Positions 42,525 to 50,964 of a DNA stretch of 64,000 nucleotides are shown in pieces. Position numbers and translations under genes: made by a program. Where the stretch lies: the NCBI RefSeq assembly GCF_900102785.1, contig NZ_FNGC01000011.1, forward strand, positions 62,001-126,000, given 5' to 3'. Under the pieces are notes generated by a model. That model worked only from the letters and a program-made list of their open reading frames with translations. It ran no database searches and had not been told where the DNA came from. Source of the stretch: Arthrobacter sp. ok362. GTDB taxonomy: Bacteria > Actinomycetota > Actinomycetes > Actinomycetales > Micrococcaceae. How positions within the stretch are numbered: position 1 is the stretch's first letter; each line of letters starts with the position of its first letter.

Positions 42525-44397
42525 TGGTAACTCCTTCGATGTGAAAAATCACGCCGCCCGCGTTTTCATAAACCTTCGTCCAGCCTGGACTGGTGGCGCA
42601 TGTGGCGGTAAAACGTTGAAGGTCGCCGGTGGGAGTCGAACCGCGGAGTTCGGCCGCCTCCTTCTGGCTTTCGGTGACGATGAGGTAAGCGCCCGCTTTG
42701 TGGGCGATCTGGTTGGCCGCGTCACAGCTGAGCGGCGCGGCGTTGGGAATGGGCTCGGCAGCAACGAGCGCCCGGTAGTCATAGTCCGCGTAGTGCTGGT
42801 ATCTCCACGGGGTGTTGCGAACTGCCTCAATGAGGACGGCGCCGGTGGGCGCAGTCGAATAGAGGCGGTTCACCAAGGCGATTTCGTCGTTGTTGAAGCT
42901 CTCCATACCGTCATTTCCGTATCGGGAAACGACCGTGGCCGTAGCCAGTACCGCGCCCATGAGCAGCAGCCCAAGGGCTCGGCGCAGGCTCAGCCCGGCA
43001 GTACTGTCAGACATCAGCGGCAGCACCGCCAGGCACACAGCAAACGGAAGGCTGAATAGATAGAGGCGCAGAAGCAGTTCGCCGCCATATGGCTGGAGGG
43101 GAACCAGGACCAGCGGCGCAAGCGCCGCGGCCGCGGCCGCCAACCACGGTACCTTCCGCCGGTAGCCCACTATGGCGCCGGCAACGGCGAGAATCCAGAC
43201 CAGCGCGACCTCGGCGAGGCGCGTGTAGACGACCAACACATGGGCATCGCTGCCTGAGACCCTGGTGCTCAGCGCGCCGACGCTGTTCGCGCCAATGTCA
43301 CCCAGCGAGCCGATCAGTTGGCCAAAGTGCCCCACCAAGAATGTTGAAGCCGCAAAGAGCAGCCAGCCTACGGGCAGGACCACGGCCAGGACGGGCAAGA
43401 AGCGCAGCCGGAGACGGCCGGTCAGAAGCAGCGCGGCCAGGATGGGGATCACGGCGAAGGGGCTGAGCTGATGTGAAGCCGTCATGGCAAGCAGGAACAG
43501 CCCGCAGACCACGACAAGCACCGCCGTGTCCGCCCGGTGCGGCTCCACGGCGCCATACCCGGGCGCTGAGCTGTCAAGCTTGCTGACATTGCGGGCAAGC
43601 CACCGGGAGAACCTGGTGCGCTCCGTGGGCCAGGCCCAACCGCCAAAGACGCTGAGCAGGCAGGCAACCAGGGTGAGCAGGAGGACGAACGAATGCGCCT
43701 GCGGCGACAGATAGTCCTGTCCAATCCAGCTGGCCAGGTAGAAGATCCAGACAGCCGCCCATGCCTGGCGCGGATTTGCCGTCAACCGCCGTGCCAGGGC
43801 CAGCAGTGGTGCGAGTAAGAGGAAGTTGATCCCCACCGGCGCCCAGGTTGCGATGCCGAAAAGGTCCTTGGCGCCCGTCGCCCCGGAGAGCATTCCCAGC
43901 AGGGTGAAGAACCCGGGCCAGTCGAAGTACGCGTCCAGGCCCGGATAGAGCTGGCCCGATTGGCCAATGGTGTCGGCAATGCCCAGATGACGGAAGCTGG
44001 CCTCGAGCCGCGGCAGGCCATGGATGATGGGGTCAGCGCCAGCGAGGATAACCACTGCAACCAGAAGCTGCCAGGTCAGAAGTGCCGGAACCAGGCGGCG
44101 GAGGCTCAACGAGGCGACAAATCCGGCCAGGCTGAGCCCGAGCGCAACGAAATAGGCAGGCGGGAGGACGCCAATGAGGCCGGCCCCGCCGATCAGAAGG
44201 GGATCGACCTGGGTCATGCTCCAGACGCCGAGGGCGAGTGCCGCCGCGGCTGTTGCAGCCAAAGCGCCGATGTGCCACGACGGCGTCAGTCCGAGGTTGC
44301 GGTGGGTGGGCGGTTTGGCACCGCCGACGTGCGCATGCGCCTCATGCCGGTGGGCGGTGTGCACGGGGAGGCTTGTTGCCGTTTCGTGTGTCATCAT
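42514..44397 (-). CDS. Large multipass membrane protein (putative polysaccharide polymerase or glycosyltransferase)
   Basis: 627-residue protein with about 13-14 transmembrane helices. A His-rich cytoplasmic N-terminus (HTAHRHEAHAHVGG) precedes them, and a soluble C-terminal domain of about 150 residues (from VNRLYSTAPTGAVLIEAV on) follows the last helix. The arrangement resembles membrane-bound glycosyltransferases and O-antigen polymerase-like proteins of GT-C topology; the DAYFDWPGFF loop after helix 3 is a candidate acidic catalytic site. ATGATG at 44397 follows GAGGA. Specific function is inferred from locus only. Confidence 0.72.
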   Translation of the reverse strand: MMTHETATSLPVHTAHRHEAHAHVGGAKPPTHRNLGLTPSWHIGALAATAAAALALGVWSMTQVDPLLIGGAGLIGVLPPAYFVALGLSLAGFVASLSLRRLVPALLTWQLLVAVVILAGADPIIHGLPRLEASFRHLGIADTIGQSGQLYPGLDAYFDWPGFFTLLGMLSGATGAKDLFGIATWAPVGINFLLLAPLLALARRLTANPRQAWAAVWIFYLASWIGQDYLSPQAHSFVLLLTLVACLLSVFGGWAWPTERTRFSRWLARNVSKLDSSAPGYGAVEPHRADTAVLVVVCGLFLLAMTASHQLSPFAVIPILAALLLTGRLRLRFLPVLAVVLPVGWLLFAASTFLVGHFGQLIGSLGDIGANSVGALSTRVSGSDAHVLVVYTRLAEVALVWILAVAGAIVGYRRKVPWLAAAAAALAPLVLVPLQPYGGELLLRLYLFSLPFAVCLAVLPLMSDSTAGLSLRRALGLLLMGAVLATATVVSRYGNDGMESFNNDEIALVNRLYSTAPTGAVLIEAVRNTPWRYQHYADYDYRALVAAEPIPNAAPLSCDAANQIAHKAGAYLIVTESQKEAAELRGSTPTGDLQRFTATCATSPGWTKVYENAGGVIFHIEGVTNGN

Positions 44398-44405
44398 TCC
44401 TCGAT

Positions 44406-46496
44406 TCAGGTCGGCTGGTGGCGCGCTGAAGGAATCTCGCCTGCGGTGGGGGCGGGGTTCACCCGGGTCAGGGTGATCAGGCGCCAAGCGGCAATCAGCG
44501 AAGCCGTCGCCTGGGCAACGGCCCAGAGGACGGAGACGCCGGTGAGGCCATATTGCTGGGCCACGGCCGCGGCGGGTGCCACGACCAGGATGGCGGCCAG
44601 GGTGGCGACTGCCGTGGATTCGAAAAGCCGCCCTTGGGCCCGGCACAGCCCGTAGTAGACCTGGGTCACACAACTCAGGAGGAGTGCCGGAACGAGTACA
44701 GGAAGAAGGACCCACGCGGACGCGTACTGCGACCCGAGGAGGCCCAGAAGCAGTGGCCCGGCCAGCATCAGTATCAACCCGGCCACGAGAGTCAACAGGA
44801 AGCTGGCCCGTAGGGCGGAGCCGAGGAGACCCGGCCGCGCCCGCGTTCCCGCGAGGGCCGTTTGCAGCGTAAACCCGGCGGACTGCGGCACGAAGAACAC
44901 CGCCGAGGCCATCATCCACACCACGTACCAGGCGGCAGTCGGGGCGGGGCCCAGAGTTGCTGCAACGATGAGCGGAAGCAGGTAGCCGGGCGCACGGTCG
45001 GCGAGCATGAGGGCGTGGTTGGGAAGCCCCGGCTTCAGGAGTTTTAGGGCCGGACGCGGCCGGAGGCCATGCCTCCAATCGGGGGACACGTGGGCCCGGC
45101 CAAGCTGGCGCAGGCCCACGAGGACGCTGGCCAGCGCACCGGCGGCAACGGCGGCCACAATCACCGCCAGGTCACGGAGCCCGACGGCGAACGCGGCGGC
45201 CAGGAAGGCGAGCTGCACGAGGCTCTGCACGAGGCTTCTGACCAGCGTTCGGTCGGCCCGTTCCTGGGCCACGCCCACGTGGTCAAGCTGGTAGGCGCTG
45301 GCGGCGAGGAGCGCCGTGGCCAGGAAAAGGACCGTGACCAGCGGGTCGATCCAGGCCTCGCCGACACCTGTGCCGAGCCAATTTGTGATGGCAACCAGCA
45401 GGCCCGCGCCCAGCAGGGAGAAGGCAGCGACGGCAAGCAGGCTGGCGGCGATGAGGCGCCGGCCGCCGTCAGTTTCCGCGGGAAGGAGCGTCAGCGTGGC
45501 GGGCCCGACGCCGAGCATGCCCAGCTGCACGGTCAGGAGGGCGGCCGACACCACAGCGGAGCCGAGGCCTAATTGCTCCGGCGGGAGCACGAGGGCCGCG
45601 AGTGCCCAGAACAGGAAGCCCGTCACCATGGGGGCGATCCTCGCGGCGGCCAGCCAGGCCGCGTTCCCGCCCACCGAGATGGGCTTGTGGGCTGGCCGCA
45701 GGAGCTCGCCGGCCATGGCGCGGTAGTTGTAGAGCAGGAAGCCCATCCAGTAGGGCAGGAAGCGGGGTGCGCGGACCAGGGACAGACCCACGCCCCGCAC
45801 GGTGGCCAGCAGGGGCAGCATCACCAGCCAGCCCGCGCGGCCCGTGTGCTTGCGGACGGTCCGGGCCATCCCGGCCCCGTCCTGGAGCCACTGGTCGCGG
45901 GCGTAGTCGAACGTGTCATCGAACCGGTGCCTGACCACTACGGAGTCGGAGACGCCGAGCCGGTACCCTGCCTGCTCCAGCCGGATCCTGAGCTCCACGT
46001 CCTCCCCGGAGCGGAAGTCGTCGTCGAACCCGACGTCGAGCAGCACGTCACGGCGCATCAGCGTGGCGCTGACGCCGAACCACTTGCGCACCCGGCTGTG
46101 GTTATGGTGCCAGGCCAGCGCGGCCCCCCAGTACCCGGGGCCGTCGGCTTCGCTGGCCAGCCCGAATTGCAGGCCGTCGTAACCGCCGGACTCGAATTCG
46201 GTCAGCAGCCTGGGCAGGCTCGTCGTCGGAAGGACGACGTCGGCGTCGATCAGGGCGACTACCTCACCGGTGGCGCTCCGGGCGCCAAGCATCCGTGCGG
46301 CCGGAAGGCCGCGTCCCTCGTCGGAGATGACGGTTGCCCCGCAGTCGCGGGCGATTGCGGCAGTGTCATCCGTCGAGCAGCCATCGACCACGATCATTTC
46401 GTGCGGGTGTTGGCTGCGGATCGACTCCAGGCACTCGCCCAGCCAGGCTGCGGCATTGCGCGCCGGAACGACAACCGACACCTTCAGATCGCTCAC
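44406..46496 (-). CDS. Fusion of a GT2 glycosyltransferase with a Wzx/MATE-type flippase
   Basis: 696-residue single open frame. Residues 1 to about 230 are a GT2 (GT-A) glycosyltransferase: KVSVVVPARNAAAWLGECLE, DGCSTDDT, and acidic DAD at 84-86. From about residue 270 come 12-14 helices of a polysaccharide-flippase type (ARIAPMVTGFLFWALAALVL, LGLGSAVVSAALL). A linker YWMGFLLYNYRAM joins them. These are normally separate proteins, so one polypeptide may add a sugar and translocate the lipid-linked unit. GTG at 46496 has GAGG upstream; a GTG at 46511 is in frame and overlaps the preceding stop. Confidence 0.8.
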   Translation of the reverse strand: MSDLKVSVVVPARNAAAWLGECLESIRSQHPHEMIVVDGCSTDDTAAIARDCGATVISDEGRGLPAARMLGARSATGEVVALIDADVVLPTTSLPRLLTEFESGGYDGLQFGLASEADGPGYWGAALAWHHNHSRVRKWFGVSATLMRRDVLLDVGFDDDFRSGEDVELRIRLEQAGYRLGVSDSVVVRHRFDDTFDYARDQWLQDGAGMARTVRKHTGRAGWLVMLPLLATVRGVGLSLVRAPRFLPYWMGFLLYNYRAMAGELLRPAHKPISVGGNAAWLAAARIAPMVTGFLFWALAALVLPPEQLGLGSAVVSAALLTVQLGMLGVGPATLTLLPAETDGGRRLIAASLLAVAAFSLLGAGLLVAITNWLGTGVGEAWIDPLVTVLFLATALLAASAYQLDHVGVAQERADRTLVRSLVQSLVQLAFLAAAFAVGLRDLAVIVAAVAAGALASVLVGLRQLGRAHVSPDWRHGLRPRPALKLLKPGLPNHALMLADRAPGYLLPLIVAATLGPAPTAAWYVVWMMASAVFFVPQSAGFTLQTALAGTRARPGLLGSALRASFLLTLVAGLILMLAGPLLLGLLGSQYASAWVLLPVLVPALLLSCVTQVYYGLCRAQGRLFESTAVATLAAILVVAPAAAVAQQYGLTGVSVLWAVAQATASLIAAWRLITLTRVNPAPTAGEIPSARHQPT

Positions 46497-46507
46497 GTGG
46501 CCTCGCC

Positions 46508-47608
46508 TCACTCATCCAGTTTTGAACGAACCAGATTCGCGATGAAGTCAGAGGCCTGGTCCGCTGACCAGGCGGCGGGCAGCCGGAGCAGCCAGCAGGG
46601 AACGTCCTCCAGGGCCCGGCGCACCACGGCTGCCTTCTGGCCGAAATGCTCCTCCAGGGGGACGAGGCTGGTGGCGCCGAGGGCCTCGACGAGCCGCCGC
46701 GACACCATGGGCAGTTCCGAATGGAAGTTGCCGACGATCCGGGACGTCATCCACTCCGCGCTTCGTGCCTCCAGCCGCGCGTCCGCGCCGTCGAAGCGCT
46801 CAAGGAAGATGGCCAGCTGTGCCGGCGCCGCGGACGAAATCCGCTGCGCTCCGAAGACCTGCTCCGGTTGCACCATGCGGTGCTCGGGGGACCAGCGCCG
46901 GGTGAAGGCGGCTGTCTTCGGATAGCGGACAATGACCGGATGGACCGCCGTGGCCAGGTGTGCGACGGGCGTCGTCAGCCATCCGGGGGCCAGGGGCTTG
47001 CGCGTGCCCCGGAACATGTCCGGGTAGATGGCGCGGTGGTGGGGTTTGATAAACATCGGTTTGGCGTAGCCCATGAGCATTCCGCCGGCGCCCATGAAGG
47101 CCCAGTCGTCTGCCATGAACCGCACGTCGCGCATGGCGACCAGCTTCGCCACCGTGCTGGTCTTTCCGACTCCTCCCCAGGCCGGCAGGAGCACTCCGGA
47201 GCCGCGGAAGTCCACCACCGCGGCATGGATCATCGCCGCATCCTCCTCGACACACAACCGGTCCAGCAACGGAATCACAGAGGTCAGGAGCTCGCCGGCG
47301 CCTTCGATCCGGTACCCGTCCTTCGTCTCGATAATCTGGACGCGGTCCGCCGGAATATAGAGGGACTCCCCGGTGAACCGGTAGGCATCCTCCGCATGCG
47401 ACTGGCTGGAAATCGGCGTTATCTTGGCGCCGATTGTGATCCGCCGTGGCGCGCTGGAACTCCCAAGGAACGGGGCGAGCATGTCCCTGAGCTGCGGTTC
47501 TCCTGGCGTCCCGGCCTCCACTTCGATGCCCACGATCCCGTGGACATCGAAGGAGGCTCCGGCAGAGGCGCCGATCGGCTTTTTCACGTCGCGTTCAGGT
47601 TGGCTCAT
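46508..47608 (-). CDS. HPr-kinase-like ATPase of the polysaccharide locus
   Basis: 366-residue cytoplasmic protein with a P-loop at 143-150 (AWGGVGKT) inside MIHAAVVDFRGSGVLLPAWG, and DDWAFMG about 25 residues later as a probable Walker B. This resembles the HprK-like kinases often seen in polysaccharide gene clusters, not a PTS HPr kinase. The rest is unrecognised. It lies between glycosyltransferases in one operon. A regulatory or sugar-phosphorylating role is possible; no target is visible. Confidence 0.72.
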   Translation of the reverse strand: MSQPERDVKKPIGASAGASFDVHGIVGIEVEAGTPGEPQLRDMLAPFLGSSSAPRRITIGAKITPISSQSHAEDAYRFTGESLYIPADRVQIIETKDGYRIEGAGELLTSVIPLLDRLCVEEDAAMIHAAVVDFRGSGVLLPAWGGVGKTSTVAKLVAMRDVRFMADDWAFMGAGGMLMGYAKPMFIKPHHRAIYPDMFRGTRKPLAPGWLTTPVAHLATAVHPVIVRYPKTAAFTRRWSPEHRMVQPEQVFGAQRISSAAPAQLAIFLERFDGADARLEARSAEWMTSRIVGNFHSELPMVSRRLVEALGATSLVPLEEHFGQKAAVVRRALEDVPCWLLRLPAAWSADQASDFIANLVRSKLDE

Positions 47609-47719
47609 GATCCAAGCTTTCTCGGGTCGGGTTCCTGCGGTCAGGTGGTTCCGGGTGCAGGGGCTGCACTGGGCGTTTTACCGGGCGGTGTACAGGGACG
47701 GGCACCCAAGCTGCGCGAT

Positions 47720-48718
47720 TCACTGGACTTCCCTCCAAGGCTCTTCGGCCGACACCGCGGCCGCTTTCAGCGGCGCCGCCGCGGCAGGCAGGCGGCGGCC
47801 GCGTACATAGCCGGTCGCGGTGGCCGCGAGCACGGCGACGATGGTTGCCGCCCGGCCGAGCCCGGCACGGTCCCCGCCGCCGAGCCAGCCGCGGATTCCG
47901 GCAAACACTGCACGTGGCAGGACCTGCCGGACATAGCGCCGTTCGGGACCGAGCGCCCGTTTGTGACCGACCATCCTGCTGACCTGCGCCTTGGAAATCC
48001 CTTCGGCCCAGGAGCGTGCAAGCATGTAGCGCAGGGTGCCGCGCTCGACAGGAACGTGGTGGTGCACCAGGGCAGCAGGCTCATAGACCACACGGGATCC
48101 GGGCGCCCCGATCACTGCGCGGATGCACAGTTCGGTCTCTTCGCAGCCCAGCGGGACGGCGTCCTGGCGTCCCAAGGCTGTGTTGAAACCGCCGACCCGG
48201 TCCAGGACTTCGGCACGGAAAGACATGTTCGCGCCAATGACATTGCGGACTTCGGCGGCGACTTTGGGCAGCCCCCGGTACGTGCAGCCGACAATCCAGT
48301 CGAGCTCGTTGGCGAAGTGGCCCGGCCGCCCGGCTTCCCAGAGCGGCTCCACCCGGCCGCCCACAGCCAGAACGTCGGGATCGTCGTACAAGGCCGCGAG
48401 CCGCTCGAGCCAATCCGGCTCGGCTTCGGCATCATCATCAAGGAAGGCCACGATCTCCGCCTTGGCGATGCCCGCTCCGGTGTTGCGGGCCCCGGAGAGG
48501 CCCTTGGGTCCGGTGTTCTCGACAATTATGGCGTCCGGGACAGTGAAAATCAGGCGCTTGTACAAGTCGACGTTGTAGTCGACGACGACGATCGTCTGCT
48601 TGGGCGGGACGGTCTGGGTGCGGATCGAGTCCAGGGCGCCCATCAGCCTGTCCCACCGGTCCTCCGAATAGGAGCAAATGACCACGGATACTGCCGGGAA
48701 GCTGGAGTCCTCGGACAT
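47720..48718 (-). CDS. GT2-family glycosyltransferase
   Basis: 332-residue enzyme with the GT-A fold: VSVVICSYSEDRWDRLMGAL, donor site LSGARNTGAGIAKAEIVAFL, and DDDAEAEPDW. The middle GANMSFRAEVLDRVGGFN and CEETELCIRAVIG are the acceptor signature. A hydrophobic segment near the C-terminus may attach it to the membrane. It starts 1 bp after the preceding glycosyltransferase gene. Donor and acceptor sugars unknown. Confidence 0.9.
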   Translation of the reverse strand: MSEDSSFPAVSVVICSYSEDRWDRLMGALDSIRTQTVPPKQTIVVVDYNVDLYKRLIFTVPDAIIVENTGPKGLSGARNTGAGIAKAEIVAFLDDDAEAEPDWLERLAALYDDPDVLAVGGRVEPLWEAGRPGHFANELDWIVGCTYRGLPKVAAEVRNVIGANMSFRAEVLDRVGGFNTALGRQDAVPLGCEETELCIRAVIGAPGSRVVYEPAALVHHHVPVERGTLRYMLARSWAEGISKAQVSRMVGHKRALGPERRYVRQVLPRAVFAGIRGWLGGGDRAGLGRAATIVAVLAATATGYVRGRRLPAAAAPLKAAAVSAEEPWREVQ

Positions 48719-48719
48719 C

Positions 48720-49583
48720 TTATTCGCCTGCCCGTACGCCCAGAACGCTGCTGGGATCGGTGGGAACGTGGGGGAACACCTCGCTGTGGTACTTGTACTT
48801 GACTCGCCGCAGGGCTTCGGGACGGGCACCGGCGGTCGGAGCCTCCCAGCTCACGCGCTCGCGGGCAAGGGTGCGGAGGACCCGCCAGCCGTCCCGGAAC
48901 GTGTGCAGGTTCGACTGACCCGAAATGCGGGACAGTTCATGGCTGGGAACCTCGGCAATGCGGAGGCCGGCCCGTGAGGCCCGCACGATCAGTTCAGTTT
49001 CGATCTCGAAGCCGTCCGACTCCAGCTCCAGAATCTCAACGCATTCGCGGCGCAGGGCGATGTAGCCGTAGCAAAGGTCCGAGTAGTCGCTGTGGAGGAC
49101 GGCGTTGGCGAGCCGGGTGAGCATCTTGTTTCCCCCGCTGCGCAGCCAGGTGAGATCGTCCGAGCCGCCGCCCGTGACATAGCGGGAGCCTTTGACGAAG
49201 TCGTATTCATGCTGGAGCGGAGTCACCAGCCAGCCGATCTCCTGGGGGTCCATGCTGCCGTCGCCGTCCAGCATGACGATGATGTCCCCGGAGGCCGCGG
49301 CAAATCCGGCCCGCACGGCGTTTCCTTTGCCGGGGCGGGATTCTGCCACCACCACGACGTCCAGGCGCAAGGCCCGGGCCACATCGACTGTGCCGTCCAG
49401 GGAACGGCCATCAACAATTACCACCTCATCCACATAGGAGGGCATACGCCGCAGGACCCAAGGCAGGTTCATTGCCTCGTTCAAGGTGGGGATCACCACA
49501 CTGACTGAGGGATTTGCCGGCGGGGGCGTCGTTTGGGGCCGCACGTTTGGCTTGAGATTCGGGATGGACACTGGCCTCACCAC
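48720..49583 (-). CDS. GT2-family glycosyltransferase, dolichol-phosphate-mannosyltransferase-like
   Basis: 287-residue enzyme. VSVVIPTLNEAMNLPWVL, VVIVDGRSLDGT, ESRPGKGNAVRAGFAAASGD and MLDGDGSMDP follow the DPM1/GtrB-type pattern, which makes a lipid-phosphate sugar. There are no C-terminal membrane helices. The GTG start at 49583 is weakly supported; a GTG at 49571 has GAGG nearby. First gene of the polysaccharide operon reading toward lower coordinates. Confidence 0.9.
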   Translation of the reverse strand: MVRPVSIPNLKPNVRPQTTPPPANPSVSVVIPTLNEAMNLPWVLRRMPSYVDEVVIVDGRSLDGTVDVARALRLDVVVVAESRPGKGNAVRAGFAAASGDIIVMLDGDGSMDPQEIGWLVTPLQHEYDFVKGSRYVTGGGSDDLTWLRSGGNKMLTRLANAVLHSDYSDLCYGYIALRRECVEILELESDGFEIETELIVRASRAGLRIAEVPSHELSRISGQSNLHTFRDGWRVLRTLARERVSWEAPTAGARPEALRRVKYKYHSEVFPHVPTDPSSVLGVRAGE

Positions 49584-49717
49584 TCAATAACGTTTTCCGC
49601 TCGTCTCAACTGCAGCGCTTTCCGACTCCTCCAGCCGGAAAATAGACCCAAGGCTGACGCTGAACGGTTGAAGACAACTTATTGATGTACCCCAGGGTTA
49701 AAGTTTGGTCACGCCAC

Positions 49718-49739
49718 CTTGCATTAACCTTGGATTAAC
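49718..49739. promoter_or_regulatory. 11-bp direct repeats upstream of polysaccharide operon and GH16 gene
   Basis: CTTGCATTAAC and CTTGGATTAAC in immediate tandem, with a third CTTG ... GTCAAC at 49739-49752. They lie in the only A/T-rich stretch of the 223-bp divergent region. One-turn direct repeats are typical of OmpR-family response-regulator sites. Confidence 0.55.
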
Positions 49740-49806
49740 TTGAAACGTCAACTTAAAATGAAAGAAAACCGTTGATGCGCGCTGGCCTCCATGCGACACT
49801 GTCCGA

Positions 49807-50889
49807 ATGCGGACACGCGTTATAAGGGGGCGCGTGCCGGCAAGCCGCCGGCATCTCGTCATTTTCCGATTCATGGCGGTTCCCGCCATGGTCCTGGGCC
49901 CAGTCCTGGCCCTGGCGGCATGCGGCGCGGATGGTGCTCCTCGGAGCGAGCGGCCGCTCTTCACGTCCATTTCGGCGTCGCCGGCCGGACCGTCAGGCTC
50001 CCAAGGCACTGGCACTACGGACAATGGCTCCACGTCGGGGGCGCCGACGGGAGCTCCGGAAGGTGGTGCGGCGACTGGGGCCGCCCCGGCATCGGGAAGT
50101 CCGCGCGCGCCCCAACCCGCAGCCGGCCCGGCCCCTCTTCCGGTCCGGACCACGGATGTGAGAATGACCGGTGACCTGCCCGGCTGGAAGCAGGTCTTTG
50201 TCGAGGACTTCTCCGCCGGCGACGTCCCGCTGGGCCGCTTCCCCGGCCCGCTCTACAGCGCGCAGTGGAGCGCCGGCTACAAGGACGGGACTCCGGACAC
50301 TGCCGGGCAACGCAGCGGCGGCAAGTCCGGCTACTACCCGTCCAAGGTGCTGAGTGTCCGCAATGGCTCGCTGGATTGGTACCTGCACTCGGAGAACGGG
50401 ATCTCGATGGGGGCGGCGCCGACGCCCAGGATCCCCAACGCCAGCTCCAACCCGCCGCGTGCCAACAGTCTCCTTTATGGCCGGTACTCCGTCCGCTACC
50501 GGGCGGATGCGCTGCCTGGATTCAAGACGGCATGGCTATTGTGGCCGGACAGCGGCGTCTGGCCCCGGGATGGCGAGGTGGACTTCCCCGAAGGGGACCT
50601 GGCGGCAATCATTTACGGCGCGGTCCACTATGAGCGGAACGGCGCGGATGCCTGGGATAAATTAGATTCCGACCAGTCCGTAACATCGTGGCATGTGGCC
50701 ACGATGGAATGGAGTCCCGGGCGGGTCGAGTTCTTCCTTGACGGGCGGTCCCTGGGCGTCAGCACCAAGGCGCCGACGTCGCCCATGCACCTGATCTTGC
50801 AGACCGAGTCCTGCCTGACCGGGTGCCCGGCCCCGGCGGCCCAGGGGCGCGTTTCGCTCGACTGGATCAGCATCTGGGTGCCGGCTTGA
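49807..50889 (+). CDS. GH16-family glycoside hydrolase lipoprotein
   Basis: 360-residue secreted beta-glucanase-like enzyme. A lipobox LAAC (Cys39) follows a basic signal, then a Gly/Ala/Pro/Ser linker to about residue 115 and the GH16 domain. The catalytic ExDxxE is EVDFPE, with nucleophile Glu257, Asp259 and acid/base Glu262. DYKDG-like and WHVATMEWSPGRVEFFLDG complete the jelly roll. Divergent from the glycosyltransferase operon, so it may trim or release that polymer. No clear ribosome site; a start at 49873 is also possible. Confidence 0.87.
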   Translation: MRTRVIRGRVPASRRHLVIFRFMAVPAMVLGPVLALAACGADGAPRSERPLFTSISASPAGPSGSQGTGTTDNGSTSGAPTGAPEGGAATGAAPASGSPRAPQPAAGPAPLPVRTTDVRMTGDLPGWKQVFVEDFSAGDVPLGRFPGPLYSAQWSAGYKDGTPDTAGQRSGGKSGYYPSKVLSVRNGSLDWYLHSENGISMGAAPTPRIPNASSNPPRANSLLYGRYSVRYRADALPGFKTAWLLWPDSGVWPRDGEVDFPEGDLAAIIYGAVHYERNGADAWDKLDSDQSVTSWHVATMEWSPGRVEFFLDGRSLGVSTKAPTSPMHLILQTESCLTGCPAPAAQGRVSLDWISIWVPA

Positions 50890-50905
50890 GGCTCTAGGAG
50901 GCCCC

Positions 50906-50941
50906 CGGCGGACTACACGGCGGATCACGCGGCGGATTACC
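50906..50941. repeat. 12-bp tandem repeat, three copies
   Basis: CGGCGGACTACA, CGGCGGATCACG and CGGCGGATTACC in tandem just after the GH16 stop. Confidence 0.8.
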
Positions 50942-50964
50942 GGCGTCCGAATGCTGGTGGCGGA

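Noticed and set aside
45573..48802. Long plus-strand open frames opposite the polysaccharide operon
   Set aside because: Shadows of glycosyltransferase genes with conserved motifs on the minus strand.
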